Assembly (NCBI RefSeq): GCF_037042905.1
Contig: NC_087257.1
Location: 20,343,501-20,407,500 of the forward strand
Length of the DNA: 64,000 bases
Direction of reading: 5' to 3'
Origin: Lytechinus pictus
Taxonomy: Eukaryota > Echinodermata > Echinoidea > Temnopleuroida > Toxopneustidae
This document shows positions 21,075-32,100 of the stretch, piece after piece. A program made the translations under genes and the position numbers. The notes under the pieces were generated by a model, which worked only from the letters and a program-made list of their open reading frames with translations, was not told the origin of the DNA and did not search any database. Position 1 is the first letter of the stretch; each line of letters opens with the position of its first letter.

Positions 21075-21250
21075 GCTTCGGCTGTTTCAGGTCTGCTGAC
21101 AATGTTTCAATGCTATACAGGGAACATACAGTCAATGATGCTTAAGGCTGTTTCAGGTCTACTGTACATGCTATACAGTGCATATGCAGCAGTCAATGAT
21201 GCATTAGGCTGTTTCAGGTCTACTGTACATGCTATTCAAGTCAGTCAATA
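21075..21250 (+). repeat. Short tandem repeat, ~60-75-bp units
   Basis: Three units contain GGCTGTTTCAGGTCTRCTG followed by ATGCTATACAG and GTCAATGATGC, beginning near 21,078, 21,145 and 21,207. The last unit is truncated (ATGCTATTCAAGTCAGTCAA). Confidence 0.7.
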
Positions 21251-21910
21251 ATATCAAAACCTTACTGACAAGTAAGTGTGTGGGCATTACTCGACATTAC
21301 ATCCCAATGAAGCGATTAGTTCATATCAATCAAATTTCAGCTTCCCTTTGCCCTCAAAGTTCCGTGTCTTTCCCAGTGTCCCATGCCCCATCCACTACAA
21401 TACCCTGTGTCATTTTCATAACAGGGAGTGATCTTAAGTAATTGTTTAATAGTAAGCAAATTTAATGACCCAGTAATGATTTTTTTCTGTGTGTTAACTG
21501 TGTCATGTATGAGTAAAATAATGTATGAAGAAAAATAATGAAATTATGTACACCGAAATTAGGTTTGTTACCTATCATGCCTATATACGATTATTATGCA
21601 GATAATTTTTTAGACTGCATCTGAACTCTTTTGAACATATGAGATATTTATTTTAATTCCAAGTTTCATACTTTGACTAATGTTCTAACCATATATTCAA
21701 TAAAATATTATGTCCAATTGTTGTATTCAGGAATATTATCTATAGTTTCTATGGAAAATATGTTGCGTAGCAACTGTTGCTATATATGGTTGGAATGTTG
21801 CTTGATATGTGGTTGTGAAATTGGCGCTTAGAAGTCAAAATATAGTTTTAGAATGAAGATAACACCCACAAATTGGTGGTTGCTAAGGTAAATAAGTTAC
21901 CTAGCAACTG
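21251..21910. other. Non-genic stretch
   Basis: No gene. The last 150 bp contains TGTTGCGTAGCAACTGTTGC and GGTGGTTGCTAAGGTAAATAAGTTACCTAGCAAC-type words related to those at 17.8-18.3 kb; these abut the CAACGTTG element. Confidence 0.35.
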
Positions 21911-21997
21911 CCCAGGTAACAATACAGCGTTGGACCAACGTTGGATCAACGTTAGGAAATTTTTTCCCAACGTTGCCTCAACGTTGGCAGGCCAACG

Positions 21998-22385
21998 TTG
22001 CATCATCGATAGAAGTGCACGCGCATACATCGTCAGACCAACAACATTTCCAACGTCAGTTCAACGTTGTCCAGCAACAATGTTTCAACGTTGTCTGGCA
22101 ACGTTGATCCAATGTTGGCTAAATAGTCAAATACAACATTGCTACAACGTTGGTAAGCAACGTATCATCATCGATAGAAGTGCACGTCCATACATCGTCA
22201 GACCAACAACATTTCCAACGTCAGTTCAACGTTGTCCACCATCAATGCTCCAACGTTGGTATAATGTCGGCTGAGTCATCAATAACAGCATTGCTGCAAC
22301 GTTGATGGGCAACGTTGAAGCAGCGATGGACGTGCACTTGCATACATCGTCAGTCCAACTATGTTTACAACGTTGGTTCAACGCT
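21998..22385 (+). repeat. Higher-order repeat, three ~155-170-bp units
   Basis: The segment CATCGATAGAAGTGCACG, CATACATCGTCAGACCAAC, TTTCCAACGTCAGTTCAACG recurs starting near 22,003, 22,170 and, more diverged (GCAGCGATGGACGTGCACTT), near 22,321. Each unit carries several CAACGTTG words. This shows that the array grew by copying compound units as well as by the 8-base word. Confidence 0.7.
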
Positions 22386-23110
22386 GTCCAGCAACAATGC
22401 TCCAACGTTGTCTGGCAACATTGCTCCAACATTGTTACAACGCTGTCACAACGTTGCTCCAACATTGCTCCAACGTTATTCCAACGTATGGCAGTAATTA
22501 ACAAAACATTAATTGGTTTCAAGGTGAAGTCCACCATTACAACTCTTCACTCTAATCTTTATCATCATGTCTTATCCTATCCTAAAATCCTACATCCTAA
22601 TCCTATATCCTATTCCTATCATCCTACACCTATCCACTGTATCCTGTCATTGACTCCTATATATAGAGCAACTTTGCTATACTTGGCAGAATACAGTTAA
22701 TATAATTTTCCACACTTAACCTTGAATATTTCACTTAGAATAATATGTTTTGATTATAAATGATATGGTAATGGAGCCACATACTTTTCTGAAACTTTTC
22801 ATGGTGGAAATATTGAATAAACATAAATACTCTAATTATTATAGCAATATTACCTAAAATTTTGGTCATTTACTGATGTAATGAATATTCATGAGTGCAT
22901 AATCATTGTCCAGATGAGGCAGGTTTGGCAGCGTTGGTCCAATGTTGGTCCAACGTTGGGTGACGTTGATCCAACGTTGGTATAATGTTGGTCCAATGTT
23001 GATGGAAAGTTGATTCAACTTTAGTCCAATGTTAGCGTAAACGTTGATTCAATGTTTGTCTAATATCGGTTAAATGTTGTTGTAACGTTGATTCTTTGTT
23101 GGTCTAATTT

Positions 23111-23660
23111 TAAACAAATCCAACGATGCACCATCTCCATCAAACAGTTTTCAACACTGTGCCATCATCATCTGTAACCTGTTCATGATTCTATCAAAAA
23201 ACATTACAACTATTATTACAGCTATTTATTTCTTTTCATTCTTTCTGTTACAAGTCTCTTCACGTAATTAAGAGGAATCAAGAGAATTACGTGTGATATT
23301 TATTTATCACAAAAACTCACATGTGTAATTGCAGTCTCTCAGTATTTACAAAATCTAAAAGGGAGGTCGCATAACTTGGCCTCACTCAGAGTAACGTAAC
23401 TACTGCCTACTGTAACTAAAGAGTGCCTCTTTTTTATTAAGATAGAAGTCAACTGATATCTCAATATGCATGGCCATGGCCCAGTCTCGCTCGTGCCATA
23501 ACTATTAAATGATATTTCAGCGTCAAGTGTAGCATGCCTCACATAGCAACTACAGGTTTGACTGCAGTTGGAAAACACTCGGTCCAGGCTAGGCCAGGCA
23601 GGACCGACCAGGTCAATTCAAGGCAGCGTATAATAAATAAGGCAGGAATGCCAGGTAGCA
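23111..23660. other. Non-repetitive interior between CAACGTTG blocks
   Basis: No gene is recognisable. Minus-strand frames at 23,339-23,578 and 23,539-23,736 have no domain. The segment CCAGGCTAGGCCAGGCAGGACC near 23,585 is a local CCAGGC repeat. Confidence 0.3.
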
Positions 23661-24142
23661 AGTCATTGGGTGATTTCAAGTACGGTGTACGATGTTGAGA
23701 GCGTGAAAGGGCTGCTGAACTGAGCTCCAACACCAAGCGTAATATTATTTTTCATTGAAATTTATTAAAACTCTAATGATTTGCTCTCATCTTAAATGTA
23801 AAAGATAATTTTACGGAGATGGTTCGTCGTGTTCGCCCCCTGTTCGTGAGCTACAGTTCATCAACACCAACACTGAACTTTAAATCACGATTCTCCCAAT
23901 CCCTGGGGGCCGGTGTTGCTGAATGGGGAAATTGCTTGTAGATCATCAACACCATGCAGCCACAGTGCAGTGTTGGGTTCAGCAGATGACAATCAACACC
24001 AGCCTTCAACACAAACTGCCGGAAATACACCATATTTTCCAAGGTCAATCTCAACACCAGCCTGATTCAAGTACGGTGTTGTCACAACTCCAACACCAGA
24101 TTTCAACACTGTACTTGAAATTATTGAAATCACCCAATGACT
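23661..24142. mobile_element. Foldback element iterating CAACACC
   Basis: AGTCATTGGGTGATTTCAAG at 23661-23680 followed by TACGGTGT is complementary to the right end, where ACACTGTACTTGAAAT is followed by GAAATCACCCAATGACT (about 24,105-24,142). Between them the word CAACACC or CAACACT recurs about ten times from 23,860 to 24,110, plus GGTGTTG in the other orientation near 23,911, 24,080 and elsewhere. Non-coding; nested inside the CAACGTTG structure. Confidence 0.7.
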
Positions 24143-25069
24143 GTTGCCTTGCCCTTGGTATCGCATATTCGTTCCCACTCACACGTATTGCGAGGTTAGT
24201 ATTATATTAGTCACTCACACAAGCTAATTACGAGGTTAGTTAGTATGTTATACTGTGCAGTGACTGGTGTTAAGTACTACTTTACTACTACTTACACGAA
24301 TATAGTAGCGTCGGACTGTACGCGCACAGAAGCTGACTCCGGGATCTTTCGGAGGGGATCAATGGTTGCAGTTACCGATTATCTGCAAGTGCAAAGAAAA
24401 TTCCACTGTAGATTGTAGGTCCTAAATATGCAGCTTATAAGTACTGTTCCAGATCACTAGATATTCTGGAATTCAATTGTCTATATCCACTATCCAGTCC
24501 AAATTCTACCAGATTCTTCAAGTTCAAAATTGAAGGAAGCAGACTACACAGACATGACAGAAGGAGTCCGACGTCGAGACTAATTCTGCGCATCAGAATA
24601 GTATGGTATTTTTAAATAGGCACATTTGATGCTTGTATTTCCTTCTTCAATTTCTTCTAGTTATGTGACGGTAGGCCTATGAATTATCTCGTACTTACTG
24701 TGAAAGGCCGAGCCAGCTGCAAAGGACGAGGGCGTTTTTGGAAATTCTGGTCTTGAACTACATTTTTTTTCTTGTTTTTCTCCTTTATTTTCTATATTAA
24801 TCGACACATTTGCATCCCCCGGTGCATGCAGCCTCTCTATTCTACCCCATCTTTATTTTTGTTTTCCCCTTAGACTTAGTTTTAGTTCCTCTTTCCCTTC
24901 CCATTATTTTCCTTCTCTCTCGATTTCTTTTCCCCTTATTGCTGGGGGATACCAAGGGTGACATGGATAGACAAGCAAACTTACTTGATCGACCCCCCCC
25001 CCTTGGCCCCATTAATAATTATGCGAGTAGTCGTCTGTATATCATTATCAATTCTCCAATGAACCAGTT
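24143..25069. other. Non-genic stretch between CAACGTTG blocks
   Basis: No gene recognised. 24,755-24,945 is pyrimidine-rich. A 111-codon plus-strand frame (24,810-25,145) is a pyrimidine-tract translation with a C-run and is not convincing. Confidence 0.35.
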
Positions 25070-25218
25070 TCTAACGTTCTCAACACTGTGTATATTATGC
25101 CGGGATATTATGTTGACTGTCAAACAAATATCCAACAAACTATAGTTTCCAACATTGTGCCATTGTCCGTTGTTCAACAACTCTCCATCAAACTAGTTTC
25201 CACCCCTTTGTCAACGTT

Positions 25219-26110
25219 GTGCCATTGTCGACTGTCCAACAAATCTCCAAGAAAATAGTTTCCAACGTTGTTCCTTTGTCGGTTGTTCAGCAACTCTCCA
25301 TCGAACTAGTTTCCGACGTAGTCAACGCTGTGCCTTTGTTGGCTGTTCAACACCTATCCAATCAAACACGCGTTTCCAACGTTGTGACGTTGTTGGCTGT
25401 CCAGCAAATCTCCAACACACTAGTTTCCAATGTTGTGCCATTGTCTGTTGTTCAACAACTTTCCAACGTTGCCAACGTTGTGTCATCGTCGACTATCCTA
25501 CTGATCTCCAATCTACCAGTTTCCAACGTTGTGCCAGTGTCAGTTGTTCAACAACCTCCCATCTAACTAGTTTCCAGCTTTATCAACGTTGTGTCATTGT
25601 ATACTATCTAACTAATCTCCAATCTACCAGTTTCCAACGTTGTGCCATCGTCGACTATCCAACAAATCTCCATCGAACTAGTTTCTAGCTTTGACAACGT
25701 TGTACCATAGTTGGTTGTTCAACAACTTTCCATCGAACTAGTTTCCAACGTTGCCAACCTTGTGTCATCGTCGACTATCCAACTAATCTCCAACCTACTA
25801 GTTTCCATCGTTGTGCAATTGTCGACTGTCCAACAACTCTCCAACTAACAAGTTTCCAACGTTGCCAACGTCGTGTCATTGTTGATTGTTCAACAACTTT
25901 CCAGCGAACTAGTTTCCAACGTTGCCAACGTTGTGCCTTTGCTGGATGTCAACAACTATCCAATCAAACGTGTCTCCAACGTTGTGACATTATCGACTGT
26001 CCAACAACTCTCCAACTTACTAGTCTCCAACGTTGTGCCATTGTCGACCGTCCAACAAATCTCCAACAAACTAGTTTCCAACTTTGTCAACGTTGTGCCA
26101 TTGTAGGTTG
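25219..26110 (+). repeat. 51-60-bp minisatellite that stays open in one frame
   Basis: The unit is close to GTTTCCAACGTTGTGCCATT plus GTCGACTGTCCAACAACTCT plus CCAACAAACTA. Unit lengths are largely multiples of three, so long plus-strand stretches (25,219-25,566 and 25,873-26,106) read as a 17-20-residue peptide repeat of the form VSNVVPLSVVQQLSN, and another frame opens at 26,155-26,445. No start, splice or polyadenylation context supports translation, so I treat it as a repeat by-product. Confidence 0.6.
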
Positions 26111-26403
26111 TTCAACAACTTTCCAGCGAACTAGTTTCCAACGTTGCCAACGTTGTGCCTTTGCTGGCTGTTCAACAACTATCCAATCAAACGTGTTTCC
26201 AACGTTGTGACATTGTCGACTGTCCAACAACTCTCCAACTAACAAGTTTCCAACGTTGCCAACGTCGTGTCATTGTTGATTGTCCATCATCTTTCCATCA
26301 AACTAGTTTCCAACGTCGATTCAACGTTAATCCATCAAGTTTTTCCAACGTCCAACGACTTTCAAGTTTCCAACGTGGAGCCAACGTTGGCTTGTTACCT
26401 GGG

Positions 26404-26799
26404 TGTTTGTATACAAAGAGAGATCAGGTTGGAAGCCCCAGCTAAAAATGTTCAGCACTATTTACTCTACCCGTCAGCCAAATTTCATGCTTGTAACATA
26501 ATTTGAACAATTCTTGCTATTTTTTTGCCCCGATCGTCTAGACTATAATGGACTAATCAAATTTGAATGTATATCTCTCTGTAAGATTTGGGGATGGTCA
26601 GACATCTCGCTGCCAAAATATTGTCTATGGTGATCATTTTCAAGAACTACGTTCAATATTTACTTTTAATCAAAAATCTGAACATGTTTGTTTGTTGCAT
26701 GCATCAAAAACACATTTGTCACCTATCCGGTGTATTTCAGGGCAATATAATTAGATGCTGATCATTGAGACCCCATGGGGAATATTATATCACTAATGA
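26404..26799. other. Non-genic stretch
   Basis: Nothing recognisable in this AT-rich spacer. Confidence 0.35.
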
Positions 26800-27401
26800 C
26801 GAGACACTCTTCACAATATCCAAAGATCGTAAAATCTCAGGAGCGCCAAATCGCTGGGTGAAGAATGAAACAAAGTGCGAAACAGTTTTATAACTTGTGT
26901 GCAAAATAACAAATCAATCCTTCCACGCACAGACACACCTACACACGCACAACGCACCCTTCCACACCCACACATATGCTTCCTAAACAACTTCATAAAG
27001 CAGTTACATCCCCTTAACTCACTGGTTAAAACGTTCATTGATCAACAATGGACAACTGCGCTATCAAGTTTACTTACCTTCAAAATGGCATACCTAATTT
27101 CGAAGCAGTTGAGCCCTTCACAAATGTGTGTGGATGTGGTGGATGTTTAAGGTGGTGTGTATGTGGGAGAGGTGTTGAAGGTGTGAATACGTGGCTGTGT
27201 AAGGGAGGATATGTGTGTGAGGGTGTGTGTACGAGTGTGTGGGTGTGTTGGTTAGGGTGTGTGAGGGTGTGTGGGTGTGTGCGTAATGACGGGGTGGGTG
27301 TCTTTCTACGTGCTCACAATCACTTTGTTCACACTTTGTTTCATTCTTTAAACAACAAATTGGCGCAACTGAGATTTTACGACCTTTGGATATTGTCTCG
27401 T
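26800..27401. mobile_element. MITE with ~70-bp inverted ends and GT-rich core
   Basis: CAATATCCAAAGATCGTAAA near 26,814 through AATCTCAGGAGCGCCAA and GAATGAAACAAAGTG is complementary to the right arm CACTTTGTTTCATTC, TTGGCGCAACTGAGATT, TTTACGACCTTTGGATATTG (about 27,331-27,395), with GAGAC/GTCTC outermost. The core has a CA-rich left part (26,930-26,980) and a GTGTGG-rich right part (27,120-27,290) that are themselves complementary. Reading frames on both strands are products of the simple repeat. Confidence 0.8.
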
Positions 27402-28030
27402 ATGCATGCAAACATCCAGATGAAAAAGGTACTAAAATATGCAGGGAGGATAACTCCGGGGGATAACTCTACCAGGATATAGCATATTGATAAGACAACT
27501 TCAAAATGATGTGACTTTTTTCTGATATACACTTTGCATTTGCCAAGAGCAGCCTTTCAACATGTTCAAACCGAATTGACGAGATATTTCTTTTTTACAA
27601 TCGACATCACAACGACATTTTATAATCAAACTTTTATTAAACATATCAAACCAACGCAAAAAGCAAACTGCGATATTAACAAATACCATCAATCGTTCCA
27701 GAAAATAAAAAAATGGAAGTAAAAACATTTTCCTATTCACAGATAGTATTAAAACGAGATAATTCCATCTCATCCGGGTCCTTCATGCACGTACTAAACA
27801 CACAATCCAATATCATTTTGAATGTTTTCGCTAAACCCCTCCTGACAATTTAAACTTAAAAAATACTCCTCTGTAGTGAGCATGTGTATGGGTATATAGC
27901 CAGTAGAAAAAATGCTTCAGTTATATCGTATCTTTCCAAGTGCAAATTACTTAAAAATTCTTTCGAAATAAAAAATGATTATAAACATTGGATGAGATGA
28001 TGCCCAAATAATTTATTCTGAAAGTAACTT
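27402..28030. other. Non-genic stretch
   Basis: AT-rich; no gene or repeat border recognised. Confidence 0.35.
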
Positions 28031-28308
28031 CTACACTGTTAGAAAATGTATCCTTAAAATAAAAGAAGTTCCTGCAGCAGAGTCTCGAGAACACCTGTAA
28101 TCTTACCAGATTGCGTAATCTTACAGGAAATTGGTATTTGGTGTATGGAATCTTACAAATTTCCTTAAAGAAAACACCCTTTTCCCCTTTTTAAACAGAC
28201 CTGTTCTGTTAAATTGCAGGGAAATTCCTGTTTTACAGCATGATTCTGTTATTGCTTTCTGCAAAATCTTCTTTTTTCTGTAAAATCATGGTTTTTTCAA
28301 CAGTGTAG
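28031..28308 (+). mobile_element. MITE with CTACACTGTTAGAAAAT ends, copy 2
   Basis: It begins CTACACTGTTAGAAAATG and ends TTTTCAACAGTGTAG; interior as for 9,826-10,129 (GAAGTTCCTGCAGCAGAGTC, GAGAACACCTGTAATCTTACC). It abuts the next MITE without spacer. Confidence 0.85.
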
Positions 28309-28576
28309 GCCCCGTCTTACAAAGAGTTGGGATTGATTCAATCAACCACAACTATGGAAAGGCAGCAAAGTCAACATCTAAAATATATGTTTGTTCAAAA
28401 TATGTTCTAGATATGATGTATATTCATACATTCATCGTTCTCTTGAAGATTCAGTGTGATTCTCTTTGTTTACTAAGGAGACTGTGCGAAATTCCTGTAG
28501 AAAGAATTATGGTATGGATGGATTTCCATACAGTTGAGATTGGTCAGATCAATCGTAACTCTTTGTAAGACGGGCC
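28308..28576. mobile_element. MITE with GGCCCCGTYKTACAAAGAGTT ends, copy 1
   Basis: GGCCCCGTCTTACAAAGAGT at 28308-28327 is complementary to the right end ACTCTTTGTAAGACGGGCC (28558-28576). The interior, with GTTGGGATTGATTCAATC and CAGATCAATCGTAACTC, corresponds to the element at 57,326-57,595. Non-coding. Confidence 0.85.
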
Positions 28577-28963
28577 GCTGGAAACAAAAAATTAAAAATC
28601 GCTGTGGAGAATAGGATAAATCCAGTACTGTATAGCAACTCAGGATACATATTGTCACCCATAGAGACATTAAGTTACATTTACATATCTCAGGCAGAGG
28701 GTGCGTGTGTGTGTGTGTGTGACTGATCACAAGTTGGGAAAGTGCAAACGAGTGGATGAAAGATTTCCATAAATATTGTTAAGGCTAGCAAAAGTTTTAA
28801 CATTATTTTATTTGATTATCCCTATAACCGCTAAGTTTTCTACATCTTTAATAAAGTTGACTTCTTACCCTTTGTTGAGCTTAACCCTTTCAACCACATA
28901 AAGGTCTCAACAACAGAAAAGTATAGCGCCTTTTACGACCAAAATACATTTGGAGATACAAAT
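28577..28963. other. 3' flank of the SDR gene with a GT microsatellite
   Basis: A (GT)n run lies at about 28,703-28,721. TTTATT at 28807-28812 reads AATAAA on the minus strand, about 150 bp downstream of the SDR stop codon, and is a plausible polyadenylation signal for that gene. Confidence 0.45.
28807..28812 (-). terminator. Candidate polyadenylation signal of the SDR gene
   Basis: AATAAA on the minus strand about 150 bp past the stop codon. Chosen on position only. Confidence 0.4.
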
Positions 28964-29154
28964 TCATGACCATACAATATCTTGGAACCATGTCGGGCAA
29001 TATGAGAGTGGAACCCATAAAAGTTTAGCATCCCACCCAGCAGCGTATCTTGTCCGAGGCCATTTAGAGAACAAAGCATGTTCCATGACGTCAGTGACCT
29101 GCGAGAGGTCACGTGATGACAATTTATCGATGAGGACCGATTTTTCGTCGATAT
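28964..29154 (-). CDS. SDR gene exon 5 (C-terminus)
   Basis: Acceptor TTCTTTTAG|AT, then IDEKSVLIDKLSSRDLSQVT; TRYAAGWDAKLLWVPLSY and stop TGA at 28966-28964. The phase joins exon 4 exactly. Confidence 0.9.
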
Positions 29155-32100
29155 CTAAAAGAAATAAGAGGCAGAGAAGGGTCATCTGTTTATGAAACGT
29201 GTGGAAGAAATTCACAGGTTTAAAATAGAACATTCTAACAAGTATAGGCGTTAAGCGGTACTATATATTAATAGCTTATTTAGATTATTAGTAAAATGAG
29301 TCTACGCAGAAAATGAGAAATGATGGTCTTGGTTCGTTGCCCCCCCCCCCTCCCGAAAAAAAAAAGAAACAATGAATAAACAAACAAAAACCCGATTACA
29401 CCGATTCACTACACTTTCATTTAAATTTCTCTCTCTGTCTTTACGAATCTCCATATTTCAATTTGAACGTCTTTTTATGCCGCCACGATTTCCTTGTTAT
29501 TCTTTAATTTTAAAGAATGTTTAAGTGTTTCCGTGTCACATAGATTTCTTTAACTGAAATATTTTCTGCCATACTTTCCAGGTCTATTATGACGATGAAC
29601 GACACTCTTGTATTATTTTACTAGCACTAGGGAGTTGTCTATTCTGGACGCACAACGGATCCAAGAAACACAGTAAACGTATTAAACATGCTAATGACCA
29701 AGAACAGATGGAAGGTCTATATGTCGAAAATTGGTGGACCGGAAAAGCAGTCTCGTCCCAAGGTTTGAAGCTGATGAAAAATTGCAAATAAGTCGCTTGT
29801 CCAGAGTCCAGGACGAAACTGCTGTTTTGGTTCACCAATTATCGACAAAGACTTCTTGGTTGTGCTTTGTCATGAAAGGCATTTGACAATACATTTTCTA
29901 CGTTCTTGAATCTGTCGTGCTTCATGGTGCGAAAGTTCTGGGTCATTTTTTTACAACGTTATGTATATCTTTTAGCCAAAGATCTTACATTTCTTAAGGA
30001 ACGATTCAGGAAAGTCTTCCTTCTCATTTTCAGACAGACGATTCCAGGCTGATGTAACACAGTTCGACATGTTTTCTTTCGATGCTATATGGGTGGAGAA
30101 AACTCCAGGCTCGATGATGCTAACGCGGAAGCGATCACCGAAGTGTTTTCGCTCTCTCCTGAAATGAATGGGTGAAGGAAACTTATTATTATTTGAAATT
30201 GAAATGTTCATAATTTCATATATATACATATATATGTGATATACATATGCTCATCAAGTGTGAGAAATTAAACACGTACATTCGCTTTGGAAAGTATTTT
30301 TCTTGTATAAACATATGTTGTGAAAGAAATGGGGGAAGATAATAATGCTAGGCGTAGTTTGAACTGTTTTATGCTTTCTTTGTCTGCGTAATGTGTAATG
30401 TTGATATTATTAATTATCTAGTCGTCACGTTGTGCTTGAAATAGAAGAAAAATGACTTAACTTTGATAAATTTTAGGTGCACATTTAACTTGATTTTTCG
30501 AAACAGATACATTATCGATAGCATTATAGTCCGATGTGATATACATTTACTTAATCAAAATAGAAATTATTATTTTCATGCTTGTAAATCCATATCTGTT
30601 CACAATTGCATGATCTTTTTATTTACGTAGATTCAAAAATCTGTCCGAGATTGAAGAAGGGGAGAAAAATGACCAAGTTATTTAAATTAATATAACCATA
30701 GGAAGATGTATATACATGTTAGATAGCTATCATCATTATTAACCCTTGTCATTTTTTAAATATCCGTAATATGCAAAATCAAATCTACTTCATGAATTAC
30801 GAACCGTATAGGCATCAAACCGGTAAATACCAACCCTGTCCCTCGACGTACCTTGCATTTAAATAAATTATTAAATTTAAGGACTAGGCCTAACGTTTAC
30901 TACCATAAAGAATACGGGGAATATATCTGAGATTCCATATCTGACCATCAAGATCAAGGGGTATGTTGACGGCCTCATTTTGGAAATGAATAAAACATGT
31001 CATGGCGAGATCTCCTTCATCACTTGAAACAACAAAATAACCCTAATTCGTCAGCCAGTCAAATAGTTTCAAAAGTAAAGTGATATTTCTCACTCATTAT
31101 TTTGGGCAAATAAGCTTCTTTAATTGGCCTTTCTTAATAAATTGGGAGTTAAATGCATCTACCTAGTATCAGGATGTATCAAATTGAAAATCTTGGGAAT
31201 GGGTAGGTTCGAATGATTTTCTTTTTTGCCTTCTTATTATCAACCTTTCGTGTGAAACCTGTACATACCTAACTAAATCAGAAAAAGCCTCTACGGCATA
31301 TTTTGATTCGCAGTACCCCGCAGGTTGAGCGGCCATCCGCCCGGCACAGCTAGCGACGTTGACCAATCGACCGCTGCTTTTCCTGAGAAGCGGTAAGAAC
31401 GTCAGAGTGACATCGACGGTACCGAGCAAGTTTACCCCTAGTACTTTCTCATAGTCTTCTTTTCTGCTCCATACCAGGTAACCTGAATTCCTCGACATAC
31501 CAGCATTATTCACAACTCCCCAGAGGGCTAAAAAATGAGAAAATATATATGTATTTCTATAGTTGGTCACCCATGAATCTCATCAGCTCACTAGTCATAT
31601 TCAGTTAATGTCTTGTACCTGCAGCTAATCATATTGAGTATCTAGATATTCCATCACAAATTTGATATACATTTAAAGAATAATCCATGATTTGTATAAT
31701 GTTATTTCAAAAGTAACACAGAATTTTTCAATCATAATAATTATTTCGTTTTGAAGAATACAATCGTGACCATAAAAAATTCCACTGGTCATGGATTTCG
31801 TTTCTTTTAGAGTTGTTTTTCATATGACCAATGCTGCCCAGATATGTTCAAAATTGTATTTAAAATAAAGTTTTGCGTTAGGCTGCAAATTACTTTTATT
31901 TTTAAAAATATACGCATGATATACAGTAGTTTTGGGCACTGTATGTCTATATGAAATCTACAGGCTTTATTTTGGTTTGTAAGTTAATTTGTAAATTATT
32001 ACGAGAGAGTCACAGCTCGAATTACGACAATATTTCATTTTATATGCAAAGTGATTTCTTCAACCTTATTATAAAAAAAGAATATAGGTTGTCTGTTACT

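Larger units (their letters stand above)
21911..26403. mobile_element. 4.5-kb foldback/minisatellite structure iterating CAACGTTG
   Basis: The borders are inverted repeats: CCCAGGTAACAA at 21911-21922 and TTGTTACCTGGGT at 26391-26403, each followed inward by CAACGTTGG words. The palindrome CAACGTTG and near variants recur through three blocks: 21,930-22,490, 22,925-23,110 and 25,070-26,395. I count about 21 exact AACGTTG words between 25,200 and 26,400 alone. The left block shows a higher-order unit of about 155-170 bp (see 21,998-22,385). Between the blocks lie non-repetitive sequence and a smaller foldback at 23,661-24,142. There is no transposase ORF; several 60-130-codon frames here are translations of the repeats. 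Whether the three blocks are one element is inference from the paired borders and shared word. Confidence 0.55.

Noticed and set aside
21873-22700. Several overlapping 60-133-codon frames on both strands
   Set aside because: CAACGTTG is self-complementary, so both strands translate to similar Thr/Leu/Asn-rich repeats; no start or splice support.
27048-27482. 144-codon plus-strand frame rich in Cys, Val and Gly
   Set aside because: Translation of the GTGTGG-rich core and right arm of a MITE.
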